NCBI GenBank assembly: GCA_001931905.2
Contig: MSJI02000251.1
Location: 1 to 64,000 of the forward strand
DNA from: Cladosporium sp. IMV 00045
Taxonomy: Eukaryota; Ascomycota; Dothideomycetes; Cladosporiales; Cladosporiaceae
Length of the DNA: 64,000 nt
Reading direction: 5' to 3'
Shown: piece after piece, positions 29,726 to 40,383 of the stretch
Layout: each line of letters begins with the position of its first letter
How positions within the stretch are numbered: position 1 is the stretch's first letter
Notes under the pieces: generated by a model
Databases searched by the model: none
Seen by the model: the letters and a program-made list of their open reading frames with translations, nothing else
Told to the model about the DNA's origin: nothing
Translations under genes and position numbers: made by a program

Positions 29726-32069
29726 CTACCACGAACCAAAAAGCAACTGCTCATCCAAATCCGAAGCGAAATCGCTCGGCGCACCACCCTCCGGCAACAA
29801 CGAATCCAACCATTGCATTTGATTACCGTCAAGAAAACTCCCAATGATAGGGTCGTTGAACACACCCACCCCACTCCTGCTGGGAATGCTGTGATCGTTC
29901 CGTGGCTCCTCGGTCTGCATCGACGCAGGCGTGCGAAGTGCAGCGGCTTCCTGCGTCGACGTTTCAGTCGGTGACGCTTTGTCAGGCTTGTCAGTCGCAA
30001 TTCGTCTTCTCTTCGCAGGGGGACCGATGCTGATGTTTTCCAATTGACCGCTGGCGCGTAGCGTTGAAACTCGCGCTTGGATCTGCGAAAGCCTTTCGCA
30101 GAAATCGACCGCGGGGATGTTTCCGTTGCTCTTGAGTGATCGGAGAACACTCAGCAGAGTTTCGAGGTGATCGGAGTTGACGGCTGTGGGCTTCATGATG
30201 GCTGACATGATCAAGATCATCGCCGCGGAGAATATGTGATGCGCGTCCCAAAATCCGAACGTCGCGATCGAACCGTCGAGGAAGAGGCTTTCCACGATCC
30301 GACTTGAGGCTTGCGCGGCGTTGATGCAGCTTTCTGCTAGAGCGAGCGTGATGGACGAGACGTCTTGTCGTGGTTGTGTCTCGCGCTGTTTCTGGCCGAG
30401 TTGGAATTGGATTTTGAATAGATGCAAGAGGACGGGTCGGGTGGTTTGGATGATGCATTGGTTGTATGCGAGGTGGAGGCTTGCGACGGGTCGGGGAGTG
30501 CTTCGCTCTGCGATGCGCATGTCCGGTGGGAGCTTGTCTTGCCATGCCCGTAGTTGGTTCAAGATGCTGTGGACTTGGTGGACGTAGAGGCCTTTTGTTG
30601 CTTTCGGGACGCCATATATTTGCGTGACTGATGGTCGAGTGTGTCAGCCGAACAGCATGTGTTCAATTGTACTGCAGGTTGACTTACGTATATTTCCAAT
30701 GATGCGAGCCAGCTTGATGTTGATGATCAAGTTGCGCGGATCAAGGAATTCTGCCATCTCTTCCTCCGTCAAGCCGTCCATGCTCGGCATCTCGACATCG
30801 ATATCTTCGTCTCTCACAGTGATCGGTTGTCCGATCTTCGAGGACGAGAACCGATCAAAAAAATACAACACCCACCACGTCCTCCGTCGGCTCTCCCTCT
30901 CGACAGGGGTCAGCGTGGTGTGTCTTGATGCCGACCTATGCATGCCCAAGCTGAGAGCAATTCGTGTAGCAATGCCACTGTAGCAATTCGCAGTCCTAAT
31001 GCGACCGAGGACGTTGGATGCCCATGCCTGTGATGTTCTTTAGCTCCTTGACCTGGTGACATGAATGAAACTGGTGTACAACGTACCAGTAAAGTCAGAA
31101 CCTCCACTTGCATCAAAGATGGCTCCTCATACGCATCTTGATTCTGTTGCAGCAGCTTGACCGCTCTCACGTAATAGTTCGTGCCGGGCACCCTGTTGTT
31201 ATCGCCAACCCCTCTCCTATGCGTGTAGATTTCTCCCAGCGCCATCAGAGCATAGAACTTGCACAGCCACAGCGTGGAAGGCATCATATCGCCGCGGTAG
31301 ACTGCGTCAATCTCTTTCATGAAACTGACTTCGAGGAAAAGAGGATGGTAGTTTCCGATGAAGCGTCGCGCGACGTTGAGGAGCAATTTGACGTGCATCC
31401 TTTCGGGGAAGTCGGGACCTTGGTCGACTTGGGAGTCGCCATGGTCGTTCAGTCGATGATAGTTTGAGAGACCTGCGGTTAACGGCGCGTAAGTACTGTC
31501 GAGGCATGACAGTAGGCGGTTGCTGAAGGCGGCGCATGATGCTTCGCCGATGAAGCCTGGCTCTGAAGAACGTTCGTGGACTGGTCTCTCTTGCTGTTTG
31601 TCGAACAAGGGGTTGAAGAGATTGCTTTCTTCTGTTGGGAGAGAGGGCACACTGTAGCCGCCGCCATTGTGGTTCAGTATGACGCCAGATGTTTGTTCGC
31701 CGTCAGACGCTGGTATTGATGCAGACAACAACCTTAGGCGTTTACTATCTGCTTCGAGTTTTTTGAGGTAGCTAGATCGTTCAGTACGGAGTCAGTATGT
31801 GATACATCATGATCTTCTCAATGCACATGCCTTTCTGTTATTGGAACCTTCCTCTCTTTCGCAGGAAGTTGACATTCTTGACCTTTGCCAGCGGTCACGC
31901 ACGATCGACATGGCTGTTCTCCCGAACATTTGATCTTCTGCGAATGGCATCGATGACAGCTATCATAGTATACGGTCAAAAATGCTTCATCGAAAGAGTA
32001 AAGGGTCGGTGTTCTGAATGCTCACGCTGCTAGAAGTCGTTTAGGCCGTCTGGTTTCTGAAGCGCTCAT
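29726..32069 (-). CDS. Zn2Cys6 transcription factor with fungal-specific TF domain, five exons
   Basis: Exons on the minus strand are 32026-32069, 31831-31959, 31087-31771, 30688-31027 and 29726-30627, 2100 nt, 699 residues. The binuclear zinc cluster is complete: C16, C19, C26, C32, C35 and C44 in CHRCHSQKIKC...CRSC...C, followed by the usual linker ITESYLKKLEADSKRL. The middle holds the fungal-specific TF domain (RRFIGNYHPLFLEVSFMKEID..., then AWASNVLGRIRTANCYSGIATRIALSLGMHRS...RRRTWWVLYFFDRFSS). A polar C-terminal tail (EQLLFGSW) may activate. The second intron (31772-31830) starts with GC, not GT. The position between the transporter and the divergent hydantoinase, with motif arrays on both flanks, suggests a pathway-specific regulator. 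Confidence 0.9.
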
Positions 32070-32713
32070 GTTGTGTGGATTTCTCCATGCACGTTCGTCT
32101 GGCTCCACACGGCTTGATGAGCGATACCACCTCCTGAATCGATGGACTATTTTTCGACAACCGAGGTGTACAATCTGGCGGAAGGGAGGTGGAGCTTTGA
32201 TTGATGCAACCATCGTTCCTCGGTATCGCGACCGGGCAAAGTCGGCAAGTCAAACGTTGCCGGGATGTCTCCACTAGGATCAGGGCGGCTTATCTATTGA
32301 TTAGAAGTATGTCGCTGTCATAGGCTTCGGTCGCCCTTGCCGACACGCTAGTGTCTCGACATACTTGATGGATTTGCTCGAGATACATCCTATCTCCTAC
32401 CTCCCAGATACTGTCGGCAAGTAACATCTTGCCTTGCCGTATGGTAAGACCATCAACACGGTGGATCGACCACTATTGCCGGCCACATGGACGGGAACTT
32501 TTTTGAGATGCCGGCTGTGCCCCAAAGGCTGCCTCAAAGACCCCGAAGCACGTATTCATATAGAACATCAGGTAAGGTACTCGAAGGTAACACACAAGCC
32601 TTCATCACACCCCAATCCTTTTTCACAATAGACATTTCTTCCATCGTGTTCACAAGTACCCCTGAAGCACATTCACATTCACATTTACATTCATTCCATC
32701 ACATCAAACCACA
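32070..32713. promoter_or_regulatory. Bidirectional promoter (Zn2Cys6 regulator / hydantoinase) with CGGCAA motif array
   Basis: The 644-bp divergent space holds CGGCAA or TTGCCG at 32243, 32257, 32337, 32415, 32434 and 32476, against a chance expectation of about 0.3. The pair 32243-32262 is an inverted repeat, CGGCAA-N8-TTGCCG, with CGG and CCG triplets 14 bases apart. The pair 32415-32439 is inverted with 13 bases between. Inverted CGG triplets are the classic target of Zn2Cys6 homodimers. This points to autoregulation of the factor plus control of the hydantoinase. Confidence 0.6.
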
Positions 32714-35700
32714 ATGTCCCCCGCCGGAATCCGCATCGCCATCGACCGCGGCGGCACCTTCACCGACGCGTGGGCCTCCATCCCGGGCCGAGCAGAGCAC
32801 ATCGTCTTCAAGATCCTCTCAGTATGTCCGGATGAATATGACGACGCGCCTACAGAATGCATCCGACAGATCCTCGAAATCGCCCTCGAGACCTCAATAC
32901 CCAAGGGCTCACTGCTGGATCTCGAGCCCATAGAGTCGATTCGCATGGGAACCACAGTTGCGACGAACGCGCTTTTGGAGCGTAAGGGTGATCGCGTGGC
33001 GTTTCTGACGACGAAGGGGTTTAGAGATATTCTCTTTATCGGAAATCAGACTAGACCGGATTTGTTCGATCTTTCTGTGCGGAGGTTGTCGCAGCTTTAT
33101 GAGACTGTTGTGGAGGTTGATGAGCGAGTGACGATCGAGGGAGCTAGTGAGCTGCCTTCAGAAGAGCGATTTGACGTCGACTCAGATCCAGATCTTGTCA
33201 CAGGACAAACCGGAGAAGTCGTGCGGATCATGCAACGACCAGATCTCGCCGCCGTCCGTTCAGACCTCGAGAAACTCAAAGCCCAGGGATTCAAGAATGT
33301 TGCGATTGGGTTCATGCATTCTTACACTTACCCAGAGCATGAATTACAAGTGGCAAACCTCGCCACTGAGATGGGCTTCAAGGTCTCAGCTTCTTCGGTG
33401 CTCCAGTCGATGGCGAGATTCGTGCCTCGAAGTCAGTCTGCTGTCGCTGACGCTTACCTTACACCTATGACATTGGCATACCTGGACGGCTTCCGCAAGA
33501 ACTTCAAAGGGCAGTTGGAGGATGAGAGCGTTAACAAGCTGCTCGTTTGTCAATCAGACGGTGGCTTGACTAGCTGGTCTAAGTTCACAGGTCTGCGAGG
33601 AGTCCTCAGCGGACCGGCAGGCGGTGTTGTAGGTCTGTCGAGGACATGCTATGACGAGGCTGACGGCACGCCCGTGCTTGGGTTTGACATGGTGAGTGCT
33701 TTCGTCCAGGTGAATTGCTGCAATAAAACTAACCTTCAGTGTAGGGCGGCACCAGCACAGACGTCGCCAGGTACTCCGGCGCACTAGAACATATCTTTGA
33801 AAGCACATTAGCCGAAGTAACGATCCAAACACCCCAACTAGACATCAACACAGTAGCCGCAGGCGGTGGCTCGATCCTGACATGGGAAAATGGTCTTCTC
33901 AAAGTCGGCCCCAGCAGTGCCGGCGCCAACCCAGGACCCGCGTGCTACGGTAAAGGGGGCCCTCTCACCGTCACAGATGCGAACTTCCTCCTCGGCAGAA
34001 TCATTCCAGACTTCTTCCCACGAAAGCTGGACATGGACGTCGTGCAGGAGAAATTCACTGCGTTGGCCAAAACTGTCAACTCAGAGATGGATCGCGACGA
34101 GCCCTTCACACCTGAGACGCTGGCGCTGGGCTTCCTTGCGATCGCCAATGCTACTATGACCAGACCCATCCGCACTTTGAGCGAAGGTCGAGGCTACGAA
34201 GCGGCGAGCCACAGTCTCGGTTCGTTCGGCGGTGCTGGTGGCCAGCACGCCGTCTTCATTGCTCGAGACCTTGGAATCAACCGGGCCATCATCCCGTGCT
34301 ACTCCAGCATTCTGTCAGCTTACGGTATGGCTTTGGCGGATGTGGTCGTCGAGAATCAGGAGCCAGCTGCTCTTGTCTTCTCAGAGCAGGCGGTTCCTGA
34401 GATCACGGCTCGCTTCGAATCTCTGTCCTCGAGGGGATCTGAGGGCTTGAAATCCCAAGGTTTCGAACAAAGCTCGATCCAGCACGAGCGCTTCTTGAAT
34501 ATGAGGTACAAGGGAAGCGACACGTCCCTCATGATATCCATGCCCGAGAAGCTGGAAGACGCCGGACTCGCTTTCACAGCCAGACACAACCAGGAATTCG
34601 GATTTTCCCAATCTCGCGACATCCAAATCGACGACGTGCGCATCCGCAGCGTCGGAAAATCTCGCGTGTTGAACAACTCGAGCCCCTTTCAGGACCTCAA
34701 AAAGTACAGCAGTGCCGAGCTGACTCCCGTGCCGACGCCCACGTTCTCGCGGAAGATCTTCTTCGAGAAGCACGGCTGGACCCAGACGCCGGTGTACGAG
34801 TTGAAGTCGATCAGGCCTGGTGTGCAAATCACTGGTCCGGCGATGGTCATCGACAAGACTCAGACGATCGTCGTCGACCATCTCAGCAAAGCCATCATTC
34901 TGCCCGAGCATGTGATTTTGGAAGTTGACAAGGACGAGCACCAAGATGTCTCCACCGAGACTGTCGATCCTGTACAGCTCAGCGTATTCGGGCATCGGTT
35001 CATGACCGTTGCGGAGCAAATGGGCCACACCATGGAAAAGACGTCCATTTCCGTCAACATCAAGGAGCGTTTGGACTACTCGTGCGCTGTGTTTGCCGCG
35101 GATGGTGGCCTTGTCGCTAACGCTCCACACGTGCCCAGCCATTTGGGGTCAATGAGCACGGCCATCGCGTATCAGGCTCAAAGATACAAGGCTGGAGAGC
35201 TGAAGCCCGGCGATGTAATCATTGCCAACCATCCGATGGCCGGAGGAACTCACCTGCCAGACATCACCACCATTACACCAGTCTTCGACGATGAAGAGAA
35301 CCCCAAGGAAATCATCTTCTTCGTCGCCAACCGCGGCCATCATGCTGACATTGGTGGAATTGTCCCGGGCTCAATGCCCCCAAATTCCACCGAACTGTGG
35401 CAGGAAGGTGCCGCGATTGAATCGTTCAAGATGATCTCGGAAGGCGTCTTTGACGAGGCCGGCCTCATCAAGCATTTGTATGAAGACCCGGCATCTTACC
35501 CTGGATGCAGCGGCTCGCGAACCTTGACCGAAAACATCGCCGACTTGAAAGCTGCTGTTGCTTCAAATCAGAAAGGCATTTCTCTGATCCGTGCTTTAAT
35601 CAAAGAGTTCACCTGGCCAGTGGTGCAGCTTTACATGCAGGCCATCCAGGACAACGCCGCGCAGTCTGTGCGAGATCTTCTCAAGCGGTTTGCCTCCAGA

Positions 35701-36767
35701 TTCGAGGGTGGTGTGCTTGAAGCGACTGAGTATAACGACGATGGCATCCCGTTCAAGTTGAAGGTCACCATCGATGAGGCCACAGGAGAAGCAGTCTTCG
35801 ATTTCACAGGTACCGGAGCAGAGCATTCCGGCAACCTGAACGCGCCGCCGACATGCTCATACTCAGTCATCATGGTAAGCATTTCTCGTCATCCGTCTCA
35901 TCTGATCGATTACTGACCATCACGAACCAGTACTGTCTTCGCTCCATGATGTCCACAGACATCCCTCTCAATCAAGGCTGTCTGAAACCAATCAAGGTCA
36001 TATGCCCTGACAACACAATTCTGTCGCCTTCCCCAGGCGCAGCAACCGTCGGCTGTACGACAGAAACATCACAGAAAGTGGCGGACCTCGTGCTACGCGC
36101 TTTCAACGCTGCAGCAGCCTCGCAAGGCACCATGAACAATCTGTCGTTCGGATGCGGCGGTACTGACCCCGTCACTGGCGAAGTGACCAAGGGTTTCGGA
36201 TACTACGAGACCATTTGCGGTGGTGCCGGAGCTGGCAAGGGCTGGCATGGAGCGAGCGCTGTGCATACGCACATGACCAACACGCGCATCACGGACCCGG
36301 AGATTCTCGAAAAACGGTACCCTGTCATTCTTCACGAATTTGCCGTCCGCAAAGGCAGCGGTGGTGCTGGCCACTGGCGTGGTGGTGACGGGTGCGTTAG
36401 GGAGATCGAGTTCCGCATGCCTCTGCAAGTCTCAGTTCTCACAGACCGTAGAGTGACGGCTCCTTATGGTCTTGAAGGCGGGGAAGACGGTGAAAGAGGC
36501 CAGAACATCTGGATAAGGAGAGATCCAGTAACGGGGGCGAGCAGGCAGGTGTCCTTGGGTCCGCGCAAAACATCTCATTTCGCAGCGGGTGATCGTATCA
36601 TCATCTCGACGCCCGGTGGTGGTGGATATGGGCGTGAGCCAAAGACGGGTGACAGTGAGAAGCTGCAGTCGTTTGTCAATGGCCTGGAGGTTCCCGAGAG
36701 GGAGAGGAGGACTATGTTGACGAATGGTTCGCTGGGCGTAAGACATAGCACCGCTACAGGTAATTAG
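32714..36767 (+). CDS. Fused HyuA-HyuB hydantoinase / 5-oxoprolinase-type ATP-dependent amidohydrolase, three exons
   Basis: Exons are 32714-33691, 33745-35874 and 35931-36767; introns are 53 and 56 bp; the protein has 1314 residues, close to eukaryotic 5-oxoprolinases. The family opens a cyclic amide (5-oxoproline, hydantoins) using ATP. The HyuA half (about 1-720) shows [15 protein letters not shown] at the start, [15 protein letters not shown], and [16 protein letters not shown] across intron 1, which completes the nucleotide-binding motif. The HyuB half (about 735-1300) shows [29 protein letters not shown] and [20 protein letters not shown], plus [13 protein letters not shown] near the end. 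The end [21 protein letters not shown] reads across intron 2. The substrate is open; a housekeeping OXP1 or a dedicated hydantoinase paralogue both fit, and clustering favours the latter. Confidence 0.9.
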
Positions 36768-37573
36768 GTACTTGTTAGACCAATGTTAATGAGCAACTTG
36801 TATTCTTTCAAGGTTTGTCCAAGAGTCCACCATCATGCTTGGGTGGCAAGACGTGTTGAAGGTTTAGGGCATATCATTCAGCTCATGCATGCCACTCGGC
36901 ATACGGTGTTGGAGGGTAGACCACACTTTGAGTCTTGAGGAGATATGCAGTCAGGCTCTTGAATCGTCTATCGTGGATCTGGAAAGCTTGGCCTTTGACT
37001 TAATTCAATATCAATGCTGACTTGACATCCTTGCTGAACTAGACCGGGTGGAGGAAACGCAAAATACCTCCTATGTCTGCAACGCGTTGACTTTCTGACT
37101 CTCTGAAATGCTGACATTCTATTTTTTTCTGAAAGGAGTTACGATTCAATTGATGAACGACTTGAAATGGCCTTTCTGAGAAATAAGATGTAGTTGAGTT
37201 GGTCTAGATAGCGGTTGAAGAATGGCCGCAAAGAAGTGGATCTCTAGGAGGTAGCGGCCGGCGCAGGCAGGCTGGACTGCACGAATGGCTGTCAGCGGGA
37301 GGACCACGTGAAGCTAGATTGGGTGGGGCTGGTGACGGCAAGCAAGTAAGCAAGCTGCTGCATGAACGATGATTATTCTTTCTGCAAGCACCAACCGAGC
37401 CCTACACACTTGACCATTGAGAGGACGAAGTCGTCCGTTTCGACCAATTGGACATACTTGATCACGCGGCAGGACTTTTCGAGCCATTGGAGACCGACAA
37501 AAATTGCGACGAGAGAAGAAGCCGCACCAACAACCAACAAACACCCACATCCACCACCACCACCACCACCACC
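36768..37573. other. Intergenic region
   Basis: This is the hydantoinase 3' flank and the VTC1 upstream region. It has one CGGCAA at 37336 without a partner. A CCA tract ends it. I see no gene. Confidence 0.4.
37551..37573 (+). repeat. (CCA)n tract directly before the VTC1 ATG
   Basis: Seven CCA units plus a partial unit run straight into the start codon at 37574, as before the syntaxin gene at 11173. Confidence 0.88.
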
Positions 37574-38022
37574 ATGTCCAGCCAACCTCTGCTCCAAACC
37601 GCACCCGGTACGCCTCCAATGGCTTCGCGAATGAATCCATCCGAACATTAACTAACACCTCTCCTCTCCCAGGCAAGCGCATCGCCCTGCCCACGCGCGT
37701 CGAGCCCAAAGTCTTCTTCGCCAACGAGCGCACCTTCCTCTCCTGGCTGAACTTCACCGTGATCCTGGGCGGCCTGGCCGTGGGCCTTCTCAACTTCGGC
37801 GACCGCGTCGGCCAGATCAGCGCCGGCCTCTTCACCCTCGTCGCCCTCGCCGCCATGGTCTACGCCCTCGTCACATTCCACTGGCGCGCCAAGAGCATAC
37901 GCATGAGGGGCCAGGGTGGGTTTGACGATCGCTTTGGTCCGACTGTGCTGGCTGTTGCGCTGTTGTTGGCGATCGTGGTGAACTTTGTGTTGAGGATTAC
38001 GGGGGGTGGGCAGAAGGCTTGA
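37574..38022 (+). CDS. VTC1: Vacuolar transporter chaperone subunit VTC1, two exons
   Basis: Exon 1 is 37574-37607 and exon 2 is 37673-38022, with a 65-bp intron; the protein has 127 residues. VTC1 is the small membrane subunit of the polyphosphate polymerase complex of the vacuole. The signature [36 protein letters not shown] is intact, followed by span 2 ([27 protein letters not shown]) and span 3 ([21 protein letters not shown]). Like other VTC1 proteins, it lacks an SPX domain. The join gives [16 protein letters not shown]. Confidence 0.94.
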
Positions 38023-38970
38023 AGTCGGGGTTGAGATTGGAGATTGGAGATTGAAGAGCTAGGGTATCAAGAAGTACGGCTGGCATAGATGTGAAAAGAG
38101 CACTGGGCTTTCGCGCGGCGACTTTGTCAATATTCCGTGACAAACGGAGTTTGTATGCGTACGCAATGGATTGAGTACTGTAGATCGGAGGAGATATTGG
38201 CGTCTGGAGAACGGCACCACCTCATTCTGCTTCAATGCTGAGGCGATGCAGGATTTACTTGTGGATTTTTTGTACAGCGAAGCAATTTTACACCAAAAAA
38301 GGATTTCTGCATAGTGCTACAGCGTCTCCATTGGGTTTTGGGACTGTCAGGCTCTACGTTCGAGGTTACTGTGGAAAGCAGAGCTTACGGCGGCTAGTCG
38401 TAGTGTGCATTGGGTACGGTGACCGAGGAGCTTCAAAAGCTCACAAGATATGCTGAAAATGAGCATCAGGGAACAATCAACATTAAGATGTAGAGGCGCG
38501 CTGCTCTGCCCTTGGTGTGTGAAGGTTTGATGTGTGGTTGTGGCGTCATGATAAGGACTTTGGCTGTGAAATGGAGAGCGAGAAAGATCCATTGCCATCC
38601 AATCAATGCAGGAGTACGATGAACACACATACTGCAGTTGCGGTGCAGTTGCAGGACCAAGCGTAGATCATCTAAAACGCACTATGACAATGCTAAGCGA
38701 ACTCCACCAGATACGGAATATCGTTCGAAGAGACAACCGCCTTCATCGCAAGCGAACAAATCCACCACATCCACCCTTCAAACAGCACGGTGATTGAAGC
38801 GCCAAACGTAGGCCGAGAGCCCTAACAAAGTGGTGGAAAAGTCCTATCCGCTGATTGCGATCTCGATACTCCGCCGTCCTCGCTGCGTGGAGCAATTCCA
38901 CCATCAGGTGAGCATCTCCAATCGGTCCGATACGATTCTGCAGTCGTCGCGTGGAGATTCATAACCGACC

Positions 38971-39420
38971 ATGGGGACTCCGCAGGCTCCTCCACGTAAC
39001 GCAACTGCTCGACTCGTCCGCCGAGTTGACACCGCAGATGCTGGGGATGGCATGCGGAGAGCGCGTGGGGGGTTTCGAACGCTCGTCCTTGATGTCTTGA
39101 ACGATGTTGATGACCTGGAGGATGTTTTGGAGATGGTCGCATGGCGATTGGGACATATATGGGAGGCCGCCGACGGGCCATCTCGAGTGATAGATTCCTT
39201 CTCGCGGCTTTCCCCATTCGTACAGATCCACGTTTTGGTGCGTTTAGGCACATGCTTAGCCCTCGAAGTGGACATGATCGAACCCATCAACTTACTCAGC
39301 TTTGCTTGGAGCAAGAGAGATGGCTCTGTGAGAGACATAAGACTGGCGCAACTGGATGACTGCGTCTTCTTCGAGTCAGTATTCCAGAAGAAGCATGCGA
39401 TCCGGAATCCGGCTTGGTGA
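38971..39420 (+). CDS. Possible unassigned ORF (149 residues)
   Basis: An ATG-started frame with a hydrophobic/acidic helical middle and no motif I know. Competing open frames on the minus strand cover the same bases, so coding status is uncertain. I list it only because it is the best candidate in a 2.4-kb gap. Confidence 0.2.
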   Translation: MGTPQAPPRNATARLVRRVDTADAGDGMRRARGGFRTLVLDVLNDVDDLEDVLEMVAWRLGHIWEAADGPSRVIDSFSRLSPFVQIHVLVRLGTCLALEVDMIEPINLLSFAWSKRDGSVRDIRLAQLDDCVFFESVFQKKHAIRNPAW

Positions 39421-40281
39421 GCGGATGTGGCGTCTTCCATGGCCGTCGTCCCTGCATCCTCACACAAAGATTACAACGTCACTCGTCCCATGCGGCTCTG
39501 TTCACATGCACAGATGATACAAAAGTCTTACCCGGAGAACGCGGCCGCACACGGCAGCCGGCGTACAAACTTTGTGCAAGCGAGACTGCTCGTAGCCGGC
39601 AGGGCTTTCTTTCCAGAGCCGCAAACAAAGCCCGACAGGTCCTCGTGGTATAGCCTTTTTCGCAGCCCTATTGCTGGGATGCGGCTCAACGTGCCGGCAC
39701 TTGCCACCGACAGAGATGACGTCCTCAAATTCTGCTATCTCACCAAAACACGCCCCTTGGCGCGCGATCTTCGGCAGATTAGCGCCCAAGACGCCTTCAT
39801 AATCCTTCGCCGATGCTTGGGCAAGGCGCAAAATTCGACGTCGGTCGCGTCCTCCTCCACAACCCGGTGGCATTCGCACGGCTTGCAGAAGTCAAAACGG
39901 AGACCCGTTCGTCTAGTATGGAAAGTCCACCGAAAAGCTTTGCAATGACAAGTCTCTGCCTCTCGTAGCTTGCCCTTTTTTCGCCCCGACTCATGCTACG
40001 ATGTGGATCTGTCTGAGACCGGCTCCGGCCAGTCCGCGTCGTTCCTGAACCTCACTCGCCCGACAATTGGTTCGCTTTTCACACTTTCACGCGATGCGGT
40101 CATCGCTCGATTTCCACACCCTCCTCTCTCTCCGGTCGCCCCGGGTCGCGGAGAATGCCTCGTGGGCGAATTGAGGATTGTCCTCCACGAAGAACCGCGG
40201 GTTGACGGTGGGTTTTGATGAGTGGATCTTGTGGGCGAAGAGCCATGGGGAATTAATGGTCCCGTTGGTGGCCGCGTTTGT

Positions 40282-40289
40282 TATATAAG
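40282..40289 (+). promoter_or_regulatory. TATA box of the sugar transporter
   Basis: TATATAAG lies 95 bp upstream of the ATG at 40384, a good position for a core promoter. It is consistent with a strongly regulated gene. Confidence 0.55.
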
Positions 40290-40383
40290 GCCTTCGTCCG
40301 CCTCAGGTAGGGATGGGTTTTTTGTTTTGCCTCTTGCATTCCCTCACAGTTTCACTTTGTTTATTACATCCAGGCCTCACAGC

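Larger units (their letters stand above)
38023..40383. other. Large gap (2.4 kb) without a convincing gene
   Basis: ORFs of 90-190 codons overlap on both strands at 38822-39948. The longest with an ATG start is 38971-39420 (149 residues, with a helical-looking stretch VLDVLNDVDDLEDVLEMVAWRLGHIWEA). None has recognisable motifs or supporting splice structure. The right end is the promoter of the sugar transporter, with a TATA box. Confidence 0.35.

Noticed and set aside
39439..39948. 170-codon open frame on the plus strand.
   Set aside because: No motif, no splice logic, competing frames on the other strand, and composition like the surrounding noncoding DNA.
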